From positions 1 to 43,547 of the forward strand of contig JAJRZD010000120.1 of assembly GCA_024275415.1 (NCBI GenBank): a stretch of DNA of 43,547 bases, read 5' to 3'. The first letter of the stretch is position 1, and every line of letters begins with the position of its first letter. Source of the DNA: an archaeon. Lineage in GTDB: Archaea > Asgardarchaeota > Thorarchaeia > Thorarchaeales > Thorarchaeaceae. This document shows positions 15,046 through 21,195 of this stretch, one piece after another. A model generated the notes under the pieces. That model worked only from the letters and a program-made list of their open reading frames with translations, did no database searches and was not told the origin of the DNA. A program made the translations under genes and the position numbers.

Positions 15046-17304
15046 CTAGCGTCCCTGTGCCAAGCGAATCTTGTCCATCATCGAAATGACCTGCTTCTTG
15101 TTATCACCCACGATGACAACAGGAATACTGACAGCGTCAAGTGAAATACCGACGGAAACAGACGCTCTCATTCCGTCCTTTCTAAGAAGAATGTATGAGA
15201 AATCATTCTCGGTCTGGACTCGGATGACCTTCATGCCAGCAGCCATGAGAACACCAAGGACTTTTTTCAGAAGCCGGATCGGATCCACACCCACACTATG
15301 GACAGATTCAACTTCACGGTGCTTCACTTCCGAATCGAACAGGAAACTATGTGATGTAGGATTATATAGCACACTCCTTTGCATCGCCTTGCCTAGAAGG
15401 GATCTTGCTATTGTGGGGAATGACTTGATCTGGATCGAAGATAGGTCAATCTGAGCATCAACGTCATCGCCTACGGGGGACTCGGGAATGTCTGTGATAG
15501 GTTCTGGTTCTTCCTTCTCGGTACGAGGTGCTGGAGTCTCAGTGATATGGAATTCCTGCATCCGCTCCATGAACACCTTCTCAACATACTGTTGCATCCA
15601 GTCATCTAGGATCTTCCAGTCCTCTTCACTCAGTTGGATGGGGGGGCGAGGGACATCAGGTAGCACGTCTTCTATCACTTCTTCCTCTGTCACTTCTTCC
15701 ATGATGTTCTCTTCATATCGTTTCTCTGGAGGCAAAAGTCGTGCAGCTTCGAATAAGCCAGAGAGCCGGTCTGCGCCACCATGTTGCGATACACGAGGGC
15801 GTACCTGCATCAGGAAACCCCGTTTGTTCTCTGTGACCTGATCGAAGACCAACGCCACGCCTTGGGGCAGGCTACTGATGAAGACCTTCTCTTTGAATTG
15901 GTCGAGCATTACGGCGGGCGCTCGTTGATGCAATGCCCTGATATCGCCATCATGTGACAATGAATGGGAGATTATGAGGTCAGCCTGCGAGATGGCATCA
16001 TCAGAAACCGCGGAGGGCTGCTGCGTACAGAGGACAAGGCTGCATCCAAAGCGTCGGCCAAGCTTGGCATATGCAACTATAGCGTCCTTTGCAGGCGTAC
16101 TGCCGGAACGGGGAACCAACGTGTGAGCCTCGTCAATAATGAGCCACGTTGGCGGGAGCTCCTCACGTGCACTTGTCCCGTCATCCGTCCACGCCATCCG
16201 ATATGTCAACACCTGCCTGCACAGCATGTTAGTCAGGATGGCAAGAACGGCCTCTGCATCAGAGCCAAGCGGTGCGACATCAATGATTGTGATCTGTCCT
16301 CCAACCGCTAGGTCTTGGGCACTGGTGCCTCCTTCATAGAATACGCCCAAGCGGTCTGCACTCTTCAAACGTTGTATGAGGGCAGTCCGTGTGGACGCCT
16401 GATAAAGCTCGATTATACGGGGGTGCTTCTCGATGCAGCGGATCATATCCCTGATACTGAAGTCGCGTTTCAGTGAAACTTTTTCGCCATCCTCAAGAAC
16501 ATATCCCTTCCTGACGAACTCGAGGACATCGCTGATCAGATTGTCCATCGTTGTACTGAGTTGTCCGCCTTTCTCGAGGACATAGCCCCAGTCACTTGAG
16601 GTGAGTTCTTTGGGGCTGATTGCCAGTGGATACAGGTTCTCTCGTTTCTTGACATCATCTGGAAGACCCATATAGGTGCTACGAGGAATATATACCGCAG
16701 CCTGTAACCCACAGGCATCGAGACCCCACTTCTCGAGGAGATCCTTCTGCCCCTCGTTCGGATCAGTCATTTGGCGGAACACATCCACAGTGTCGATTAC
16801 AACAGCGGCAACCTCAATCTCCTGTCGTTCCATCGCAAGCGCCAGTTCCTCTGCGATGACACCAAGCGTGTAGCTCTTGCCAGATCCCCTTTTGCCTGCA
16901 ACAAAAAGAACGTGTGGGCTCATCAAGTCGAGATAGACGGGTGTTCCAAAGAGTGATGCTAACACATCATCAGAGGTCTCAGTGACCGCGCCAATCAACC
17001 CCAGACCGAAACGTGGAAACTTCGAATTGAATGATTTTGTGCGACCCAAGATGACTCCCATGTCATTATCAATAAGAAGGGCCAACTCATCCGTGACTCG
17101 GGGATGATACTCAAGTACGTGTTTGGAAAGCAGATTGATCGGCCCCAAGATAGGCTCCTCGCTTGCCTCAGATGGAGTGTCGGTTTCGTCATTTGCTCCG
17201 GGTGGTAGTTCGCGTTCGTCCAAGGAGTACCCCCTTGTTCGAGAGATGACGAAATCCAATAAAGCTTTGGTGGTGGGCACTAATCGAATAATAGCACTCA
17301 GCAA
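15046..17304 (-). CDS. HerA-like ATPase (DUF87) with C-terminal extension
   Basis: An up to 752-residue FtsK/HerA-family ATPase. An N-terminal HAS-like barrel region (about 50-125) is followed by Walker A GKRGSGKS (137-144) and Walker B LIIDEAHTLVP (about 393). A sensor block FGCSLVLCTQQPSAVSDDAISQADLIISH follows. The last 240 residues are unusual: an acidic helix (EEVTEEEVIEDVLPDVP), then an alpha/beta module that I do not recognise. HerA works with the NurA nuclease in end resection, but no NurA gene is adjacent, so this may be a paralogue with another task. The start is uncertain: TTG at 17304 leaves only 32 bp to the divergent trmI. TTG at 17223, behind a TATA-like GCTTTATTGG (17256-17265), is more plausible and gives 725 residues. 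Confidence 0.88.
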   Translation of the reverse strand: MLSAIIRLVPTTKALLDFVISRTRGYSLDERELPPGANDETDTPSEASEEPILGPINLLSKHVLEYHPRVTDELALLIDNDMGVILGRTKSFNSKFPRFGLGLIGAVTETSDDVLASLFGTPVYLDLMSPHVLFVAGKRGSGKSYTLGVIAEELALAMERQEIEVAAVVIDTVDVFRQMTDPNEGQKDLLEKWGLDACGLQAAVYIPRSTYMGLPDDVKKRENLYPLAISPKELTSSDWGYVLEKGGQLSTTMDNLISDVLEFVRKGYVLEDGEKVSLKRDFSIRDMIRCIEKHPRIIELYQASTRTALIQRLKSADRLGVFYEGGTSAQDLAVGGQITIIDVAPLGSDAEAVLAILTNMLCRQVLTYRMAWTDDGTSAREELPPTWLIIDEAHTLVPRSGSTPAKDAIVAYAKLGRRFGCSLVLCTQQPSAVSDDAISQADLIISHSLSHDGDIRALHQRAPAVMLDQFKEKVFISSLPQGVALVFDQVTENKRGFLMQVRPRVSQHGGADRLSGLFEAARLLPPEKRYEENIMEEVTEEEVIEDVLPDVPRPPIQLSEEDWKILDDWMQQYVEKVFMERMQEFHITETPAPRTEKEEPEPITDIPESPVGDDVDAQIDLSSIQIKSFPTIARSLLGKAMQRSVLYNPTSHSFLFDSEVKHREVESVHSVGVDPIRLLKKVLGVLMAAGMKVIRVQTENDFSYILLRKDGMRASVSVGISLDAVSIPVVIVGDNKKQVISMMDKIRLAQGR

Positions 17305-17336
17305 GACTCAAAACAGAAGGAATTGAGACCTGAGAT

Positions 17337-18119
17337 ATGTCAAACACCATCGAGGATGGCTCATACGTTTACATTTTCCTTGATGCGAAGAGGAACTGGA
17401 TAAGAAAAGTCCAAGCTGGGAATAAGTTCCATTCAAACAAGGGTATCATCGATTTTGACGACCTGATCGGACGACCCTTCGGAATACGTGTCCAGAGCCA
17501 TTCGGGAACCATGTTCCAAATACACAAGCCTAGTCAGAATGATATCCAAATCTCAATGGGAAGAAACACACAGATAATCTACCCAAAGGACGCAGCCACA
17601 ATAATCAATGAAACGGGGATATGCTCGGGGTCTCGTGTGGTTGAATCAGGAACTGGTTCGGGATCTCTCACATGGGTGCTCTCAAGAGCCGTTGGTACAA
17701 CAGGACATGTCTACACCTATGAAGTGAGAGAAGACATGTACAATGGGGCAAAGAAGAACCTTGAGCGCTATGCAGACATGGAACGGATAACGATGCACAA
17801 TAAGGACATCCTCGAAGGCATCAACGAGATTGAGGTGGATGCAGTGGTTCTCGATCTGGCGACTCCGTGGCTGTTGGTTGATGAAGCGCACCGTGTCCTG
17901 AAGGCAAGTCACTTCCTCGCAAGCTATAGCCCGACCATTGAACAGGTCATGAAGACCTGCAAAGCCATGCATGAGAGCGGGAAGTGGGGGATGGTCAGAA
18001 CGCTAGAAGTCCTCCAACGAGAAATCATGGTGCGGGAGGGAAAGACCCGTCCTACCACATGGATGGTGGGACACACAGGATACATGACGTTTGCACGTTC
18101 AATGTCAACCGACAAGTAA
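17337..18119 (+). CDS. trmI: tRNA (adenine-58-N1)-methyltransferase TrmI
   Basis: A 260-residue class I SAM-dependent methyltransferase of the TrmI/Trm61 family, which methylates A58 (and in archaea A57) of the tRNA T-loop. The N-terminal beta-barrel domain (1-75) contains HSNKGIIDFDDLIGRPFG, as in archaeal TrmI. The SAM motif I is VVESGTGSGSLT (101-112) and the ribose-binding acid is E129 in YTYEVRED. The active-site strand is VDAVVLDLATPW. Length is normal and all main motifs are intact. It is divergent from the HerA-like gene. A degraded second copy of an internal part lies about 1 kb downstream at 18646-18729. Confidence 0.92.
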   Translation: MSNTIEDGSYVYIFLDAKRNWIRKVQAGNKFHSNKGIIDFDDLIGRPFGIRVQSHSGTMFQIHKPSQNDIQISMGRNTQIIYPKDAATIINETGICSGSRVVESGTGSGSLTWVLSRAVGTTGHVYTYEVREDMYNGAKKNLERYADMERITMHNKDILEGINEIEVDAVVLDLATPWLLVDEAHRVLKASHFLASYSPTIEQVMKTCKAMHESGKWGMVRTLEVLQREIMVREGKTRPTTWMVGHTGYMTFARSMSTDK

Positions 18120-18329
18120 ACGCGGACAACATTTCAAACTGCTGAACTTCATAAAGGGGGACGGGGAGTGAGATTTCACACAGGTATCAGATGAGAATAT
18201 GACAATTGGCGCATCGTCCAATCATAATGAATTATGTATTCTCTGCAAACCAATACTGTGTTTTGAAAAGTGTAAGGTAACAAGACATTTGGAACAAGTG
18301 GGAGTCACAGGAAACCACCACATGTAAAC

Positions 18330-18554
18330 GTGATTAAGATAATGAGCTCCGTGACTCACCGAGAACGAATTGTGAAGTATTCCCTTAAGAGACCTGTGAC
18401 TGCAGCCTCCATGGTGTTCGGTGGTTCCAGGTCTTCCGTCTACCTTGGCGCAAGGCCTACTCCGAAGGAGGTCGAGAAGGACTGCGGCCCGTGTCCACGG
18501 CAATCCGTGCATCGTTGGGCAGGAGAGCATACGATGGTTCTTACAACATTTTAG
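18330..18554 (+). other. GC-richer island: candidate structured RNA or small ORF
   Basis: The segment stands out from its AT-rich flanks. Within 100 bp it holds four short inverted repeats in a row: CCTTG-GCG-CAAGG (18443-18455), CTCC-GAA-GGAG (18460-18470), CCGTG-TC-CACGG (18489-18500) and CATCGT/ACGATG (18510-18536). A 74-codon open frame on the plus strand covers it, and its second half uses G/C-ending codons like real genes, so it could instead be a small protein or its remnant. I tested it by eye against SRP RNA, RNase P RNA and tRNA and found no convincing match. Confidence 0.3.
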
Positions 18555-18645
18555 GATTAAATTTCTTGAGATAGTAATATGAAAACACGAATTTTCTGTT
18601 GAGATATACTTGTCATTTATACATACCAATGCAATCGCTAGCTCC

Positions 18646-18729
18646 GGGTTTCGTGTGGTCGGGTAAAGAACTATCACAAAATCGCTTATGCGGGTACTTT
18701 CAGGAGCCGTTAGTACAACTGGACAATGC
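18646..18729 (+). pseudogene. Decayed internal fragment of a second trmI copy
   Basis: Base by base, this segment matches trmI positions 17628-17711 at roughly 70 percent, most differences being transitions, and it needs no gap over the 80 bases. Translated in the equivalent frame it reads GFRVVG, stop, then LSGAVSTTGQ. The matching parts of trmI are GSRVVE and LSRAVGTTGH. The SAM-binding glycines are lost and a TAA lies in the frame. Flanking similarity fades quickly on both sides. This is best read as a relic of a tandem or paralogous trmI copy; a chance match of this length and frame agreement is unlikely. Confidence 0.6.
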
Positions 18730-18797
18730 AGTGAACATTTGGAGATTTCATCATCTAACTATGACAATAGACGGCCCTTCCAGTGCCACTTGGTCAA

Positions 18798-19217
18798 CTA
18801 TACGGGATCAATGACATCTATTGTTGGTACACGTTTGAAAGCATGGTCATGGGTCATTATCTTGTTAATGGATTCTTTCTCCATCGTGGCCAAGATTGAT
18901 GCATCCCGCCCACCAATCCCCAAGTGCGAATATTCACATAGTTTCTCTCTTGTCAGGTTAAGAGTTTCCACATCCAATGCATATAGGGGGATTTCATAAT
19001 CCATGAAAACACGTGCTTTCTCTCCGCCTGCCAAAGGGCCTAGGCGTTTGATAAGATAATGAAGAGTTTCAACCACAATAGTACCATTGATGGCAGCTCG
19101 TCCCTGTCGTAGTGCGACCTCAACCGGTTTGATGACTTGTGTATGCTCTGAGAGAGTAGTATCAAAATAATAGGCCCAAATGTTGGTATCGATGAGGATC
19201 AAGGTACAGTTCTCCAT
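18798..19217 (-). CDS. vapC: VapC-like PIN-domain ribonuclease toxin
   Basis: A 139-residue PIN-domain protein. The four acidic metal-binding residues are in place: D10 in LIDTNIW, E50 in IVVETLHYL, D105 in GIGGRDASILA and D124 in MTHDHAFKRV. Such proteins cut RNA, most often tRNA or rRNA, and are held inactive by an AbrB-like partner. Its start lies inside the end of the antitoxin gene, overlapping by 19 bp, the usual coupled order antitoxin then toxin. All catalytic positions are intact, so it should be active. The pair sits in a gene-poor accessory patch, consistent with a mobile toxin-antitoxin module. Confidence 0.88.
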   Translation of the reverse strand: MENCTLILIDTNIWAYYFDTTLSEHTQVIKPVEVALRQGRAAINGTIVVETLHYLIKRLGPLAGGEKARVFMDYEIPLYALDVETLNLTREKLCEYSHLGIGGRDASILATMEKESINKIMTHDHAFKRVPTIDVIDPV

Positions 19218-19432
19218 ATCTCCTTTAGCTTCAGTGGATCCAAATCGCCTTCAACTGTGATGCATCCTCTCAGCTCTTCCATGAAGACATTCAAATCAAC
19301 TGCTTTCGTTATAAGCACGCCGTCCTTCGTCGGTGTGATACGAACACTATCTCCAGGCTTGAAACCTGCTTTATCACGCAGCTCCTTCGGGATTGTGATA
19401 CGGCCGCGTTCGTCTACTACATTCTTACCCAT
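19199..19432 (-). CDS. vapB: AbrB/SpoVT-type antitoxin (VapB-like)
   Basis: A 77-residue protein with an N-terminal swapped-hairpin AbrB DNA-binding domain (VVDERGRITIPKELRDKAGFKPGDSVRI, residues 5-32). A C-terminal tail (about 45-77) would wrap the toxin. It is expected to bind its own promoter and neutralise the downstream PIN-domain toxin. It is the first gene of the two-gene unit and overlaps the toxin start by 19 bp. Confidence 0.88.
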   Translation of the reverse strand: MGKNVVDERGRITIPKELRDKAGFKPGDSVRITPTKDGVLITKAVDLNVFMEELRGCITVEGDLDPLKLKEIWRTVP

Positions 19433-19957
19433 TTAACCACCCATTCCCATTTCCAATCCCATATCTTTAAGCCTTTTGCATCGTTATTGGATGCAGAATG
19501 GTCGAGCCTAGGCTATGCTATAGATAATTGCAGTAGCATGTTTTCCAGAATGTTGGTTCGAGGTTTGAGTACGTTGGGAAAATGACCCAGATATGTCATT
19601 CAGACCACCAAGATGAGATTGATGGTCTTTCTTAAGAAACAAATAGAAATCGAGTAAGGATCATGTGACAGGCTCAAATCATTTCTTAGACATTGTATTA
19701 GGTTACAAGGACAGTCAATTCGGTTCTGTGGAAAAAGTCCACCAACCAAAATTACTTGATACGATTGGCTCGCCGTTCTTATTTGGGTCGCCTGAAAAGT
19801 GACAAAACCGCGTGTTAATCTTACAACTTCCGTCCATATCATTCGACTTGTTCCATAGAGCCAGTCAATTCCAAAACCTTATAACTGGACAAACCCTTTT
19901 GATATGTTGACGGTTGTTGTCGATTGTTGTCGATAACTGACGGTGGGACTGCGCTAA
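19433..19957. other. 525 bp intergenic region; promoter area of two divergent units
   Basis: The region lies between the divergent starts of vapB and the 19958 gene. A frame on the minus strand (19600-19842) is open but has no coding character. The 3' end holds a TATA-like CTTATAAC near 19888 and a tandem 10 bp repeat described separately. Otherwise I see nothing recognisable. Confidence 0.5.
19914..19934 (+). repeat. Tandem 10 bp repeat before the 19958 gene
   Basis: The unit TTGTTGTCGA occurs twice head to tail, ending in a shared T, and is flanked by related TTGACGGT and CTGACGGT words at about 19907 and 19937. It lies between a TATA-like element near 19888 and the ATG at 19958, a position where an operator would act. 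The binding role is inference. Confidence 0.5.
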
Positions 19958-20323
19958 ATGACGTACAAGCACAAGAAGAACAAGTGCTTCAAGGAAACAA
20001 AAGAAATCCTTGAAGAGGTCTTAAACAAAAAAGAAGAAGCATACAGGTGTATCGACTGCGCTGAGGCGATCCATTTGGAGAATCCGATGGAGCAGATCAT
20101 CACAGAGGAAATAGATACCCCTGATGTGAGAAACCCGACCAATGCTATTTTTGAGGAAACTGTGGGGCAGGACGACAGTCTTCTGACACCCGAGGCAAAT
20201 CTAGAGTCATACCAAACACTCGAGGAACTGGAAGTGCCCGATGAGAAGGAGATAATCGAGATATCCAAGAAAGGAAAGAAGAATGGAGCCTACTCCCAAT
20301 TGAAGGATAAATTCACAGGATAA
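19958..20323 (+). CDS. Hypothetical acidic protein, 121 aa
   Basis: An unrecognised protein. The N-terminal 45 residues are lysine-rich and contain C10, C31-x2-C34 and H39, which could bind one metal ion. The middle (45-95) is strongly acidic and poor in hydrophobics (EEIDTPDVRNPTN, DDSLLTPEANLES), so probably disordered. The end (100-121) is lysine-rich again. No membrane segment. It begins with ATG 23 bp after the tandem repeat and ends 11 bp before the coiled-coil winged-helix gene, suggesting an operon. Coding is supported by spacing and codon use but not by any family match. Confidence 0.6.
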   Translation: MTYKHKKNKCFKETKEILEEVLNKKEEAYRCIDCAEAIHLENPMEQIITEEIDTPDVRNPTNAIFEETVGQDDSLLTPEANLESYQTLEELEVPDEKEIIEISKKGKKNGAYSQLKDKFTG

Positions 20324-20334
20324 GGTGAACATGC

Positions 20335-20697
20335 ATGGGGGATAATGACGAGCTGGATAAACTCAAGGATGAAATCCGCGTCCTCAGAAAGACAGTGAAG
20401 AACCTCACCAAGACAATTGATGACCTTAGGACAAAGGTTTCAAGTAGAGAGATGAAGACGACTTCCTATCAGATATTCCCGAATTCAGAGAATTGTCTCG
20501 AGTATGATGCCAGCTGGCAGCGGCTGGTGAGCTTGCTAGAGGGGACTGGCTTGGGTCTTAGTGCTGCTGAGGCTGCAAGGATGTGGGGTAAATCACGTTC
20601 TAGGACAAGCGAGGTCTTGAACAAGCTCGTTGACCAGGGGCATCTGATGAAGTACAGGGATGGTAGGCAGATCAAATTCAGGGCTGTTGATGGATAG
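20335..20697 (+). CDS. Coiled-coil plus winged-helix DNA-binding protein
   Basis: A 120-residue protein. Residues 4-40 form a heptad-type coiled coil (ELDKLKDEIRVLRKTVKNL). Residues 62-116 form a MarR/ArsR-like winged helix: a helix GLSAAEAARMWGKSRSRTSEVLNKLVDQGHLMKYRDGRQIKFRAV with the recognition helix at SRSRTSEVLNKL and the wing at KYRDGRQIKF. It is likely a dimeric transcription regulator. The ATG at 20335 is preferred over one at 20331, which runs into a stop after four codons. It probably shares a transcript with the small acidic protein 11 bp upstream. Target unknown. Confidence 0.8.
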   Translation: MGDNDELDKLKDEIRVLRKTVKNLTKTIDDLRTKVSSREMKTTSYQIFPNSENCLEYDASWQRLVSLLEGTGLGLSAAEAARMWGKSRSRTSEVLNKLVDQGHLMKYRDGRQIKFRAVDG

Positions 20698-20824
20698 TAT
20701 AGCGAAAGTTCGGTTATCGGTAGTCTATCTGAGAACAGCACTAGTGGGAAAAGTGCATCTGCATCCTAGAAGATGTATAGTACAATTAAGCCAACTCAGG
20801 TAGTCTTAAGTATAATGTAGTGTA

Positions 20825-20858
20825 AAGACGGTTTAATACGAGCTGAGTGTACCGTCTT
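20825..20858 (+). promoter_or_regulatory. Inverted repeat overlapping the TTG start of the 20857 frame
   Basis: AAGACGGT (20825-20832) and ACCGTCTT (20851-20858) are a perfect 8 bp inverted repeat with an 18 nt loop. The right arm includes the first two bases of the presumed TTG start codon. In RNA it would hide the start; in DNA it could be an operator just downstream of a TATA-like TTAAGTATAAT at about 20806-20816. Confidence 0.45.
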
Positions 20859-21153
20859 GAATAGAAAGAAAAACGCGCCCTCTTCCGAGGTCGAAGTATA
20901 TACGAGTCGTCTATACGAACTCAACGCAGCCGCACAGGAAGCCGTTCGGGACTTCTCACTACATGATATTGACGATATGGAAGGGTTAGAGAAGAAACGC
21001 CTGAGAATGCACGATGCATTCACGACCCTATATGATGAGCTGGCAGTGTTCAGCGAAACACTGATGGGAGAAGATTTTGACCTTGCGTTCATCCGCAACA
21101 GGCTTGCCACTGCTGAAGGCGAAGCTAAGGAACAACTAGAGCGGGCAATGTAG
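20857..21153 (+). CDS. Helical protein, 98 aa, possibly the N-terminal part of the following gene
   Basis: The frame opens at TTG 20857 and closes at TAG 21151-21153. It encodes an entirely helical, charged protein (EVYTSRLYELNAAAQEAV, then TTLYDELAVFSETLMG and LATAEGEAKEQLERAM). The same frame stays open after the TAG for 14 codons into the next gene, without a break in helical character. It may be a separate short protein, or the start of a 769-residue protein interrupted by a nonsense codon. No Shine-Dalgarno is visible at the TTG, and the start lies in an 8 bp inverted repeat. I do not recognise the family. Confidence 0.6.
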   Translation: MNRKKNAPSSEVEVYTSRLYELNAAAQEAVRDFSLHDIDDMEGLEKKRLRMHDAFTTLYDELAVFSETLMGEDFDLAFIRNRLATAEGEAKEQLERAM

Positions 21154-21195
21154 GAGATCCAAATTCAGATTCGGAACAATCTCGCCGACATCTGG

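Larger units (their letters stand above)
18120..18797. other. 678 bp gene-poor accessory region
   Basis: This stretch separates trmI from the VapBC pair. It is AT-rich except for a GC-richer island at about 18330-18554, and contains a decayed trmI fragment at 18646-18729. I see no intact gene, tRNA, terminal inverted repeat or target duplication that would mark an insertion element. Confidence 0.5.

Noticed and set aside
14793..15089. 98-codon plus-strand frame before the HerA-like gene
   Set aside because: It overlaps the end of the HerA-like gene and has mixed composition without domain signs; treated as non-coding.
18330..18554. SRP RNA or RNase P RNA in the GC-richer island
   Set aside because: The conserved SRP helix 8 loop and the RNase P CR-I/CR-V sequences were not found on either strand; only short generic hairpins are present.
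19600..19842. 80-codon minus-strand frame between vapB and the 19958 gene
   Set aside because: Codon use is unlike that of the neighbours, and it is AT-rich intergenic sequence with no start signal.
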